From Eretmocerus hayati (Eukaryota; Arthropoda; Insecta; Hymenoptera; Aphelinidae), in assembly GCA_029851415.1 (NCBI GenBank), contig CM056743.1:125580305-125644304 (forward strand): a stretch of 64,000 bases of DNA, given 5' to 3'. Every line of letters begins with the position of its first letter. Positions within the stretch are counted from its first letter, which is position 1. The translations under genes and the position numbers were made by a program. Of this stretch, positions 25,691 to 36,474 are shown piece by piece. The notes beneath the pieces are model-generated. The model did not search any database. It was not told the DNA's origin and worked only from the letters and a program-made list of their open reading frames with translations.

Positions 25691-26569
25691 AGTGCATTTA
25701 TAGCTTCGAATGTTTAATTGAGGAGGAGAGTTGATACTTCTCAGCACTCCGATTTCATAGAAAACGGTCGCAACCCGGCGTTGAGTGAAATTTTTACTTG
25801 CTCCTAGTGAGAGTTTCACTTGAAGTGAGTGGTCATTTGAGCACTCGAAGCGAGGCTGCGACGCTGTGACTCGTTCCGAGTGAAATCGGGTAAATATATT
25901 CACTCGAACTCATTTACAGAGTTTGGTCATCGAATCGATCAATTCCAAATACTCTAATCGAATTGGTTCTTGGCGAGAGTGGCTTCTTCATAGAGTGATT
26001 CAATGCAATTCAAAGCAAATCTAATCGTGATCTCAACTCGTGTCGAATTGACACAATCATGTTGAGAGATCCCTGCCGAAGAAAATATGTATTTTTTGTA
26101 ATCATTGAAAGATCGACATCTATCCTCCTTCGATCATAGCCATTGTGATTAGGTAAACAAAAACGCCAAAATTTTGCGCATTGCATGATTATTGTTAGAG
26201 TTTAACAGGTTATATCAGATTATAGACTTATGACTTGCCTGGTCGAATATTTGAAGTGATTTCACTGCCATTCACGCGTGAAGAGGAGTTATTTGCTGAA
26301 ATTTGGTTCCGAGCTTACTGAAAGGATGATTGATTCACTCCTGGAGTCTAAGCACACAATACTTTACTTAGGACTTCCAGAGACCTATCGGTAAAAAGAG
26401 GGCAGGTTTTGATGAGCCAACAAATTAAGGAGACTAGAATATACTTGCACATCCTACTTTTCGGTTATACGACCTTTGACAAATAGTTATGATATTTGTT
26501 ATGGAATCATCAGATGTGAGGTCTGTCTTGCCCCGAAATATACATTTCTTTCTCTTTTGTTTATTACAG

Positions 26570-26644
26570 GGTAACATCTGGCAGCAACTACTATCGTTCC
26601 ACTTTATATTGGAACTGGTCAACACGGTCCCATACGCAGTAACG
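26570..26644 (+). CDS. SLO2 exon encoding S3
   Basis: A 75-bp exon with codon-boundary splice sites at both ends (acceptor tttattacag, donor gtaaat). It encodes GNIWQQLLSFHFILELVNTV and then PYAVT, the S3 helix of SLO2. Vertebrate Slack has GNIWEQ and INTLPF at the same positions. The exon follows the 18.5-kb intron and precedes a 573-bp intron that shows no other feature apart from low-complexity AT-rich DNA. Confidence 0.95.
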
Positions 26645-27217
26645 GTAAATCAATTCAATATTCCACAACTTGATTTGTGCCTCGAGACCCTTTACTGAGG
26701 AAACAACTCTTATGTGACCACAATCAAAAGTCTCAGTCGAGTATCATTGAAAAAATATGATATCAAGCATCAGAAAATATGTCATTCCGAATTATTCTTT
26801 CGAACTGAAATGATGATGTGAATCAGTTTTTAATTCCCTGTCATCCGTGATCATATCTGTCCCTTCAACAACTCACCAAGCTTGTTCCGTTACAAACTCA
26901 TTCAAAGAATTTGTATTTAATTCGTGAGATGTTTTCATCCCACTTTGAAGTTTTCTACTAAATAATTTTTCATGCTCAAAAGATTGCAAAGAGGCGCGTC
27001 TCCAGATGAGTATTATTATAAATGTTCGAGGCGGTTGAGCGAGAAACCAAATTTCACTCCTGTCTGATGGAAGATTCTTCTGATCGACTGGCAACGATCA
27101 CAATTACAGCTCACAGATTTTTAGCGTCTCGCAAGAGAAATTGATTCTACCTCCCAGACATATGTTGGATAATGGCTCGTAATATCTTGAATTATTGAGT
27201 ATCATCTTCTGTTCCAG

Positions 27218-27301
27218 ATTGTATTCCCACCAATGAGAAATCTTTTTATACCAATTTTCCTAAATTGTTGGCTGGCCAAACATTCGTTAGAGAATATGTT
27301 T
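27218..27301 (+). CDS. SLO2 exon encoding S4 region
   Basis: An 84-bp, 28-codon exon in phase 0 at both ends (acceptor tctgttccag, donor gtaagt). It encodes [20 protein letters not shown] and then KHSLENMF. This is the nearly invariant S4 segment of SLO2, which, unlike classic voltage-gated channels, has few regularly spaced arginines. The intron 27302-27816 (515 bp) that follows contains no recognised element besides a short ggttaggtta string. Confidence 0.95.
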
Positions 27302-27816
27302 GTAAGTATGTTCTACCTGGAGCTTAAGGAGGTTCGATGGCCATGACGAAGATGTAGAGATCGTGACGAAACCTTTTACATAATTATCTTTGAGACAAAA
27401 AAATACTCTATGAATTTTTTCAGTATTTCTCACCAGTCGTTTTTTCGAGATCTAAGCTCTTACATTTTTCGAAATAACATGGGCTCTTATGGACGGCGCC
27501 ACAAAAACAAGCCTAGCACCTCTTGAGATGTAGAGAAAATTCTCATAAAATATTCAGACGATAGAGAATTTCCTAACGAACAATAATACCTTTTGGTGAT
27601 CACAGCTTACCATGCATTTTGTGGAAATATGATCGAATTGTTGTCGAAAATCGTCAACATATAGGTATACTCGCCGTGTATTTTTGTGCAGCCGAGCGGC
27701 AGGTTAGGTTAGTTTTCGTCTTCCCCCCTCACCGATCCCTCATGACACCATCGAACCTCCTTAAACTTGAATTTGATAAGAGCCAGGAATCTTTATCTAC
27801 CTTTTCCCTTCCGCAG

Positions 27817-27911
27817 AATGATCTTCATCGTGCCATGCAGAAATCACAGTCAGCTCTTAGCCAACAGTTGATGATCTTGAGTGCGACGTTGCTATGCCTT
27901 GTTTTTACTAG
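27817..27911 (+). CDS. SLO2 exon encoding S4-S5 linker and S5
   Basis: The exon starts NDLHRAMQKSQSALSQQLMI and continues LSATLLCLVFT, the S4-S5 linker and S5 helix. NDLHRA and LLCLVFT are invariant family signatures. The acceptor cccttccgcag is pyrimidine-rich and the donor is gtgagt. It ends two bases into a codon that is completed as serine by the exon at 34781, across a 6.9-kb intron. Confidence 0.95.
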
Positions 27912-29256
27912 GTGAGTGAATCAAAAACTTCTTATTCCCCAAAATTAATATAGTAATGACACACAACCAAAATTTTATTCATCTTTCTTTGAGATGAGTT
28001 AAAATAATGACACCAACTGAGGGGTCATTTTTTTCATGGAATTTTAGCCGAAATCTTGTAAACGGTCTATTGGTCATCAATTATTCTATCCCTACTGTAC
28101 ACAACAGAAATCAGCTGAGATGAATTTCTTCAGCGATTGAAACATTTTGATACTTTTTATTATTTATAGATGCAAAGTGAAGCTTATATAAGGAAGTTTT
28201 AATAGAGTTTTCAGAAAGAAAAATTTGAACGGGCAGACATGCATCAGCGTGAAATATTAACATTATTCCAGACATCCTGGTATTAACAAGAATCATTATC
28301 TCAGATACGTGTGGAATCAGAATCCTATCCATACACAGACCGAGAGATATACATGGTAATTTTGAGTTCTAGATGCACACTCGAGTGCGTCATATTGATC
28401 TACGTGATTTATTATTCACCTTTAACAGCACGTCATCGTCGTGTCCTATTGAAACGTAATGAGTACACCCTTGACTCCGCGGTCTGTTTGAAATAGAGAA
28501 AATGGGAGCAGATAAATTGTTGAAAAAATGAATTTGCAAGTCAGCATACAAGTCTCATTGGAAACTTGCTGCGACGATCGAATTCCATCGAATGTATGTG
28601 AAAAATTCATCATTCGAAAATTCATCTTCACCGACTAATCACTTGTGGGGAAATTCTTGAACAGGAGTTTTTGATTGGATATGAAAAAATTCAGGTAGCT
28701 AGATGTAGACCGATTTTCTCATTGTATGGAAAAACTGATGCGAGAGGGAAACAAAACCTTTTTAGTTATAAAATAGCAACACGTGGCAGGATATCAAAAT
28801 TTTACCAATAACATGCCATCAGCCTACAGAGGTCTCAAAAAGTGAAGTAATTTTGTAGTAACCTTCTTCGTCAATGCCATCTTTGTTTAATTTCGTGAAT
28901 TTCTCTCATTGCATTCGTAATACCAAAATTTGATTCTTGTCTCTGATAGAGTATTCGAATAATCTATAAAAAAATCGATTCATATGACAGGGCCAAATGA
29001 AGAACACTTCTTGTTGTGGCCGATACTCAAAATTGTCACCTTACATCATTGATCTATACAAGCAAGTATCAATCGTCCATCGAACAGTGAACCAATTCAG
29101 ACAGAAAGAAAGAATTGATAGTAAATTCATCAGATTCTCGGGGGCGCGGTTAAAGATATTGAGGAGGGTTTAACGTCAGACGACGATCCTGCATATACAT
29201 TATACACAGCAAACGCACGAGGGAATCGAGGCCGCATGCATAATTAATCCAACTTT

Positions 29257-29264
29257 TATATAAA
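29257..29264 (+). promoter_or_regulatory. TATA-box-like string
   Basis: TATATAAA lies about 70 bp upstream of the open frame at 29329 and is followed by a locally GC-richer stretch. The spacing would suit an insect core promoter, but no convincing initiator is seen and such strings are frequent in AT-rich introns. Confidence 0.2.
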
Positions 29265-29328
29265 CGCTTGTGCGGCTCGGATCGTAAAGTTTCTGTCTTT
29301 CACTCGCAACTTTGCAGCAAACGGCTCT

Positions 29329-29817
29329 TTGCAGACACGTAGATACATGATTTCATTAGCAAGATTTCCTCGTCAGGAACTAGCTGGACTCTTGAGAAAC
29401 CTTTGTTCCTCGATACAAAGTGGGTCTACAAGGGGATCACGGGGATCAAAATCCTCATCACCCGACGGCATGCGATTTCCATCCAATCATAACACAGTGT
29501 TACTAGAAATTGATACAAGAAGCTTATGGCTAGGCAGGGGCTTAAAAAACTGGGGTATACCCAAAAATATAGGGGTGGAATACAACAAACGAAAAACGAA
29601 TCATAAATACTCGAAAGTGTACACTTGGGAGCAATCTAAACTGTCCACCGTGCTCCCCAGTGTACGTGGTGAAATTAAATTTTCATATTCCCACTTTAAC
29701 GTGGATCAAACTGATCTCAATCGATGCCCTGCTGTAGTGATTTTGTTGGACACTACCGTATCCATCAACTACGTTACACGCAAAACTACGTTGCCAACTT
29801 CTATCGGAACTTTCTGA
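29329..29817 (+). CDS. Unassigned open frame of about 160 codons in intron
   Basis: This frame is open for nearly 490 bases without a canonical ATG at its beginning; the first ATG codon is at 29347. The product is basic with a serine-rich patch (SSIQSGSTRGSRGSKSSS) and no recognisable domain, signal peptide or membrane helix. A TATA-like string lies upstream at 29257. It could be a fragment of a nested gene or transposon, or chance. I do not assign a function. Confidence 0.18.
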   Translation: MQTRRYMISLARFPRQELAGLLRNLCSSIQSGSTRGSRGSKSSSPDGMRFPSNHNTVLLEIDTRSLWLGRGLKNWGIPKNIGVEYNKRKTNHKYSKVYTWEQSKLSTVLPSVRGEIKFSYSHFNVDQTDLNRCPAVVILLDTTVSINYVTRKTTLPTSIGTF

Positions 29818-29844
29818 GCTTGGAGTGGGGCTTACACAGAGATA

Positions 29845-30030
29845 ACGTTCCAATCCTGTGGTAATCACGTTCCCGACAACAGCGTGCACACGTTCCAGGC
29901 ACGTTCCGCCTGCCACAAAACTGGACATTTTTTACGTTCCAGGAATGTTCCAGGAACGTGATTTGGTCCAATTTTGACCACGTGGCACGTGTTCCACTGC
30001 CACGTGTTTGCCACGTGGCAATCACAGGTT
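29845..30030. repeat. Cluster of acgttcc and CACGTG motifs
   Basis: Within about 190 bp the string acgttcc (or its complement) occurs several times, and ccacgtgg or cacgtg palindromes occur at least four times (29978-30020). The motifs are arranged in both orientations and partly nested, like a short degenerate repeat. CACGTG is the canonical E-box for bHLH factors, so binding is possible but not shown. Confidence 0.55.
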
Positions 30031-30727
30031 GTGCTATCAGGGTACTTTTTTCGCAAACTATTGCCATCTTTACTCCCGAACTCCTGATGAGACATTTATA
30101 TTGTAAAACGAAGAACTGATACCTTCGTAACACAGGGTGGGGCCTAAGTATTCGCGAGATGGTAGATCATTGTTGTGGTACATCATGAACAGCAGACAAT
30201 AGTGGCTATCCAGAGTGATAACTGACACCCAGCCTCAAACCATTATCAGCAACAGTGATAGGGTACGCAAAGTACTCTGTGATATCGGTATCGCCTCAGA
30301 TCCCCAGAACACCTTGAGAAAATGGTTATTGGCTATGATGGTTTTGAGCTCACTCAAATGAATTTGGCATGGTCACTTGAATGGACATCAATGATCGAAA
30401 GGTCCGAGATAACAGAATTTTTGAAGAGAATTGTGTGGTTTAAGGACGTTCACAAGCAAATCGAATTAACATTGAGGGAATCATGAAACTCTGCACACAC
30501 GAAGATAGTCATGATAGAAATGCTTGATGGGTCAACTTTTGAGACTCTCGGGTACCCTTGAGCTGAGTTCTGAGTACTTCCGATAACACGTGCTCTTATG
30601 GTGCAGCCAAGATATGTGCGTAGATCTCAGCAATTGACAGTGAAATCTCGATGAAGCTTTCTCACGTGAACGAAGGCGTTCAAGAATCATATAGGATTTT
30701 TCAAAACACCAAGTGAGTACCTGAAAA

Positions 30728-31970
30728 TGTAGTCGCGAACACGTTTTTCGCGAAATTGGGCGTCGAGCGTCGAGTGCTGTATGCTTTGAGTATATCTGTG
30801 TGAGGCAACGAGGTCATGCAGATTCGCGTATCGAACTCGTTTTTCGAGAATCGCGTATGACAACCAACTGATAAATATTCGTGTACGCTAACCAGGCCAT
30901 GCAGATTCGCGTATCTAACTCGTTCTTCTAGGATCACGTGTGGCAACCAATCGATGGATATTCGCGTACGCTAACCAAGACATGCACATTCGCGTACCGA
31001 ACTCGTTCTTCTAGAATCGCGTATGGCAACGAACTAACAAATATTTGCTCACGCTAACCAGGCCATGCAGATTCGCGTATCTAACTCGTTCTTCTAGGAT
31101 CACGTGTGGGAATTCATCGATGGATATTCGCGTACGCTAACCAAACCACGCACATTCGCGTACCGAACTCGTTCTTTTAGAATCGCGTATGGCAACGAAC
31201 TGACAAATATTCGCGTACGCTAACCAGGCCATGCAGATTCGCGTATCTAACTCGTTCTTCTAGGATCACGTGTGGCAACTAATCGATGGATATTCACGTG
31301 CGTTAACCAAGACATGCAGACTCGCGAAAGCGACTCTGCATCACCTGGTTAGCGTACGCGGAAGTTCACCGATTGGTTGCCATACGCGATTCTGGCAGAA
31401 CGAACACTGTACGCGAATCTGCATGACCTGGTTAGCGCATGCGGATACCCGTCCATTGGTTGCCGTACACGATGCTAAAAAAACGAGTTAGATACGGGAA
31501 TTCACGTGGGCGAATCTGCATCACCTGGTTAGCGTACGCGACAGTCAAACGATTGGCCGCCATACACGATGCTAGAAGAACGAGTTAGATAGGCGAATTC
31601 GCTTGCGCGAATCTGCATAACCTGGTTAGCGTACGCGGAAGTCCAGCGATTGTTTGCCGTGCGCATTCATAGAAGAGCGAGTTCGATACGCGAATTCGCA
31701 TTTCTTGTTTAGCGTACGCATATACCCATCCAATGGTATAGCCATACGCGATTCTGGAAGAACGAGTTCGATACACGAATCTCGGTAGTTTCTTCCATAA
31801 TCGTACGCGATAATAGGTAGTTCCGTGCCTGTGTTCTGATACGCGTACGCTAATAATGACCCCGGAGCACTCTCAAACGCCCTGTTTGATACGCGAATGA
31901 AAACGCTCTCGGCCCTAGTTCTCTGGGGGAATTCGCGTACGCGAATCCATTGTTCGCGTACGATTATTCG
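30728..31970. mobile_element. Foldback element with 83-bp tandem repeats (family 3)
   Basis: The left arm is a tandem array. The anchor aaccaggccatgcagattcg or its variant recurs at 30890, 30973, 31056, 31139, 31222 and 31305, exactly 83 bp apart. Alternate units carry different variants (ggatcacgtgtgg versus gaatcgcgtatgg), making a 166-bp two-unit higher-order repeat. After about 31330 the array continues in reverse complement (cctggttagcgtacgcgg near 31340, 31430, 31525 and 31620). CGCGTACG palindromes are frequent. No coding sequence is present. Confidence 0.85.
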
Positions 31971-32359
31971 CTCCGTGTAGCCAGATCCTCGGCTTTTTTG
32001 AGCAAACATGCGGTTGTTGCCCCTAATCGAAACCTGAACAGAAGTAGATTAACTCAAAAGAAAGATTTTTCATCCGTTCGTCGATTTACCCGAGATTAGG
32101 TCCGCAAAATGGATTGTCACTAGCGAGCGGGCGTCGACCATTTTGACGAAAATCAGAAATTTTCATTCAATTGGATACATTCTCAGTTTTTTCCAACATA
32201 GATTTCCTTTGTAGTCAAAACAGTTGAGTATCTCATTTCTTCTATATTCGGGCCATGGGAGCGAATTGTAGTAACCTTCCCCTATCTTGTGATAATTTAC
32301 ACAAGAGTCGGTCGTTTTGACATATGTTGACCGATACATACTTTAAACATGTGAATAAG

Positions 32360-33198
32360 TAAGGTCAGTGTACCCAACTTGCCCCCATTAAGCCATTTTC
32401 TTAATAATTCTGGCTAATCTCAATATTTTCCAACGTACTTCAACTCATTTTGAAGCTTGTCTCAAGACCTTTAAAATGAGCTAAGATACGTCCAATTTGG
32501 ATGAAGCGGAGCCGAACTGTTTGAATTCTCCCAAAAGGTGATTTTTGAGAGTTTACAAAAGTGTGTAGCCAACTTGCCCCCATCATTTAAGACGATGTAA
32601 ATCGGCGATGAAGTGAATAGAATCGTTTTGATCCGTTTTGATCACCGTGCAGCGACATTTGTAGCTTTGAGCTGGTCCAAGACATCGTTTCCGACCTATT
32701 TTGACGCGATAAACACGTTCTGAGTGGTAAAAAAAGTCATACTGCACGCCTTTCTGAGATAACTATATGGGGGCATGTTGGGTACACTCCGATGTCGGCC
32801 TTCTTGATTCTCAAACCATCTTCGTGTTTTGTACATAAAATCGCTCCAAATCAGAGTTCTGCAACCCTGAAGAGCGGATTTTGAAGGTCTTGACACAAGG
32901 AATGGAATGCGCCAAGGTACGTCAAGATTGGTCGAATAAAAATAAATTGGCACCGGTTCTAGTGAACGCGATTTCCTCGGTGCTTTCTTAGCTAAGCAAT
33001 CACGAAAAATAGAAAAATCACTTTAGATTTTCTGAAGAACGCAGGAATGATTCGGGGTCGACGCAAACTATTCACTTTCTCATATTTCAACATAACAAAC
33101 GTAAAAAAAAATTGCCGGGAGGCCAAGGAGTGCCCATCCCCGAGATCGGCATATGGGGGCAAGTTGGGTACAGAGGCAAGTTGGGTACACTTACCTTA
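32360..33198 (+). mobile_element. Copy of the 835-bp 'aacttgcccc' family
   Basis: The left end is taaggtcagtgtacccaact and the right end is its near complement, with ttgggtacacttacctta at 33181-33198. The phrase cccaacttgcccccat also recurs internally at about 32570. The internal sequence matches the copy at 38750 closely over its whole length (839 versus 835 bp). No transposase frame is present. I could not define a target duplication with certainty. Confidence 0.85.
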
Positions 33199-34780
33199 GT
33201 GGTCCAAGGGGTTGGTTATACTTTTTACATTTGATCTTATTTCTATGCAAAAGATGCTCTCGTGGAATCTGCGTAGCTTATCGGACATTCTCTGAACATA
33301 ATTTAAAACTATCTGTACATACTCTCCGATCAAGAAGGAAGTTTCTACACATTTTTCACCAAAAAAGTACCACGATTTTTGGCATCATAGAGTGAATATC
33401 TCGAAACAATAGTGGTGAAATGTTTATTTGTGAGCTTGGTGAGAGGCCTGGTAATTGGTATCCAGAGGATAATCGGAGGTCTCTCTCCATCAAAATGATT
33501 GGATAGCTTATCTCACTTTTGAGTTGAGAATTTTCTAGGAAAAAATTTCACTCGATCGTGTTGGTTACTCTATTGATATAAAGGCAGGCACAACCAAAAC
33601 CTGTCAAACTCCACAGGATCTCTTTGGAAATTCTAAGTAAAAAGTTACTCGACAAAGACTATGGGTATATTCTGAGTAAATATTCTGAAATTGGTTACAA
33701 AATCTAATCTTGAAGTTGATCTTGAATTCAACAACAGGTACACATAGTGCGTAATGCTTTGTGAATCTCCTTGTTCACACCCCGCAGACACTTTTGAGGT
33801 GCCCATGGAAAATTCTCGAGCCAAGCGTGACGTTCTTCCTAATGGAAACGTTACTGATTCATTGAGAAGAGCAAAGTGAGGCTCCAAAATCGAATAAAAA
33901 TTTGACGCCCATTTATGGATTCAGTTGGACTGATAAGCTGGAATACTGCGCCATTTCCAATATCGATAAAAGATTTCGAAAAAGTATTTTGAAAGCTCGA
34001 AATTCGAGTGATTTCGAGAATTTTGATGGAAAGGTTGATCTGAACGGTAATGGCTCCATAAAAATTTCAATCCCACTCACTGCTTGTATTCAGCGCATCA
34101 GAGGAATTACTTCCAGTGACTGCCATTTTGACCTATTTACGGGACTATTGATGATCACGTGATGCGTTAGCATTAATCTACCTGTAGCATTATCGGAATG
34201 GAATTCATTTGGATTTTGTAAATAAGATTACAAATGGATGATGCATGTTTGAAATCAGTCAAACTCATTATGATTATATCCAAACTCCAATACTTACGAA
34301 ACGTAACTGTCAAGGCGAGTAAATGTAGGATATAATTTCACACTACACATAGTGTCAAGCCATGCAATATTCCACTTTAGACGGTCCTCATACGGTAATA
34401 AGGTATTTGAAATTAGGAGAAATCAATCCAACAGGCAAAGTTAGCTACTATTTCTATACAAGTTGATTTCAAGATATGATCGAATTAGTAATTTTGAATC
34501 AGATTCAAGAATCTCTCTCATCAAACGAACACATAGCACTTCGTTCTGATGGTCACGAAAAACTATAATACGCGTAACGCTGTTTTAAACGACCTGACAG
34601 AGCGGAGTTGGTGTTCGCGTGCTCACTGTCATTTTCTAAGAGACAGATCGATGATGTCCATAAGTAAAACGAATAGCTCAGAATCAATATGTTTGCCTTG
34701 AATATAACCAGATATATCCTGTTAACCACCTGTGATGATACCTGTTGAAAAATTTGCATGTATTCTCTTAATGTTTACAG

Positions 34781-34964
34781 TGTTTGCGGAATTCAACATT
34801 TTCAACGTGCAGGTCACAGACATCTAAATCTTTTTCAAAGTACATACTACGTCGTCGTAACATTTTCAACTGTTGGCTATGGAGATTTTGTTCCTGATAT
34901 CTGGCCCTCGCAATTGTACATGGTCATCATGATATGCGTCGCTCTGATAGTCTTACCAACCCAG
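34781..34964 (+). CDS. SLO2 exon encoding pore loop, selectivity filter and S6
   Basis: The exon encodes [18 protein letters not shown], then [16 protein letters not shown], the potassium selectivity filter, and then the S6 helix [19 protein letters not shown], ending at TQ. All filter residues of the TVGYGD signature are intact. It is 184 bp long, receives two bases of serine from the previous exon and ends on a codon boundary. The acceptor is atgtttacag and the donor gtgagt. The order GIQH, filter and IWPSQL is diagnostic of the SLO2 branch rather than SLO1. Confidence 0.97.
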
Positions 34965-35731
34965 GTGAGTGACTCCTTATAACATTCTTTCGATCGACTC
35001 TTTTTTTTAGGACCAACCAATGCTAATACTACCCACATTATGCAAACAGATTCGATCGATTTGTAGATTAAGTACGCGACACGAAAACGTGATCACTGCG
35101 TTTGGTTCTGAATCAATGTTTGGGCTCTGGATCAATGACACACCTGACGGGCGAGCAAAAAGTTATCTGATTCGTGTATCAGCATTCTGAAGTCGGTTTG
35201 ATGTTCGAATATTGGTTGAAAAAACCTCGAATATCTGTATATTTGAAAACTGATGGAAGATCTGAAGCGTGGCTACGCGTTGTCATCCGGGAAAGATTTT
35301 CCAGGTTTTATAGATTTTTTTTTTTTTTTTATATCACTGGGTTGTCTGAAGATTACGGGTCCACTAAGGGTTATAAGACGACGTCGCTATAGTATTCAAG
35401 AGCAATCTACGATGACAAGAAAATTCTTTAATGACCAAAGTATATAGCCATGTTATAGAATCTATATCTATACATTGATACGCATTTTGTTGATGTTAAG
35501 TAGGAGGACTTTTTTACGACCATGAAAGTCTTATCTTTTTCTTTTTCCCCCATCTCACTCCAGATAATTCTGCTAGAGTCGGAATTTTGCAGCCTGGATT
35601 GTTTCTTATGAATTCTTAGTAGCTCGTTTTCTTTCAAGAATTTTGAATCGCGCTTTTTTGTATCATCACATTATGGAGGTATAATTAAAGGGGTATACCA
35701 GTAAGAATCTAGTTCTATCAACTTATCTATT

Positions 35732-36474
35732 CACGGTGCGCTTTTGACGAGGATGAGTTTTTCAAAATTGTTAAGAGAAACTGAAAAGCGAATGTTTTTC
35801 GTCGAAACGTCATGAGCACAACGTGATTTTGAGTGAAATCAATCGGCTCGTATTTTTGAGTAGTTGTCAAGATAATTTCCATGTATTGCTTATGGAGGAA
35901 TTTGGTGGCTCTACGTTTTCTTCGCTTCTTCGAGGTTTTTCAAGAAAATACTAAGAAGAGGTGAGTCATAGCAGAAAATGTCATGAACACTTTTTCATAG
36001 ATTTTCTAAAATCCTACAAAATGATGTCGGTAGATTAATCATAAAACTCGAGAAAATTGCAGTATCACGGAGAGAAGCTCAAGTTTCTCGCGAAAATTCT
36101 CGCGCTTCTTGCTAATTCTCTACTATTTCCTTCAATACCATGGAGGAAGCCTAAGTTCTTCAATTAATCTCACGACGTCTGCTTGTTGATCTTCAAAAAA
36201 TTTTCAAAACAGTATCCATGTTATTTTTTGCTATAACTTACCCCTTCTTAGTATTTGCTGGAAAACTTCGAAGAAGCGAAGAAAACGTAAAGTCGCCAAA
36301 TTACTCCATAAGCAAGACATGGGGAATAATCAATTTGACAACTACTCAAAAATACGAGCTGATCCGATTTCGCTCGAAATTACGTTCTGTTCTTGACGTT
36401 TCGCAGAAAAACATCCTTTTTTCAGTATTTTTTGACAATTTTGGAAAACTCATCCTCCTCAAAAGCGCACCGTG
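35732..36474. mobile_element. Foldback element of about 740 bp
   Basis: The left arm begins cacggtgcgcttttgacgag and the right arm ends, in complement, with cacggtgcgcttttgaggag. Arms of roughly 230 bp pair through atgagtttttcaaaattgt, atttttgagtagttgtcaa and cgttttcttcgcttcttcga. An 18-bp perfect palindrome, gtgtattttaaaatacac, abuts the right end (36473-36490). There is no coding sequence. Confidence 0.75.

Larger units (their letters stand above)
8044..26569 (+). other. SLO2 intron, 18.5 kb, rich in repeats
   Basis: This intron separates the S2 and S3 exons. It holds two large foldback elements (8350-9326 and 9446-11004), one arm of another foldback family (about 12509-13085), a copy of the 835-bp family (13138-13762), a MITE with a perfect hairpin (14264-14408), a TA-flanked inverted-repeat element (19707-20561), a duplicated CAGCCN block (21841-23430), a tRNA-like SINE (23655) and a C/G-rich foldback (25318-25690). 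An unassigned minus-strand open frame lies at 18457-19008. I see nothing definable in 11010-12500, 14410-18450 or 23720-25300. Confidence 0.8.
27912..34780 (+). other. SLO2 intron, 6.9 kb
   Basis: This intron lies between the S5 and pore exons. It contains an unassigned plus-strand open frame with an upstream TATA-like string (29257-29817), a cluster of CACGTG and acgttcc motifs (29845-30030), the 83-bp-repeat foldback (30728-31970) and a full copy of the 835-bp family (32360-33198). I see nothing definable in 27912-29240, 30060-30700 or 33200-34780. Confidence 0.8.

Noticed and set aside
31626..32009. 127-codon minus-strand frame with repeated arginine/tyrosine patterns
   Set aside because: It is produced by the tandem units of the 30728-31970 foldback.
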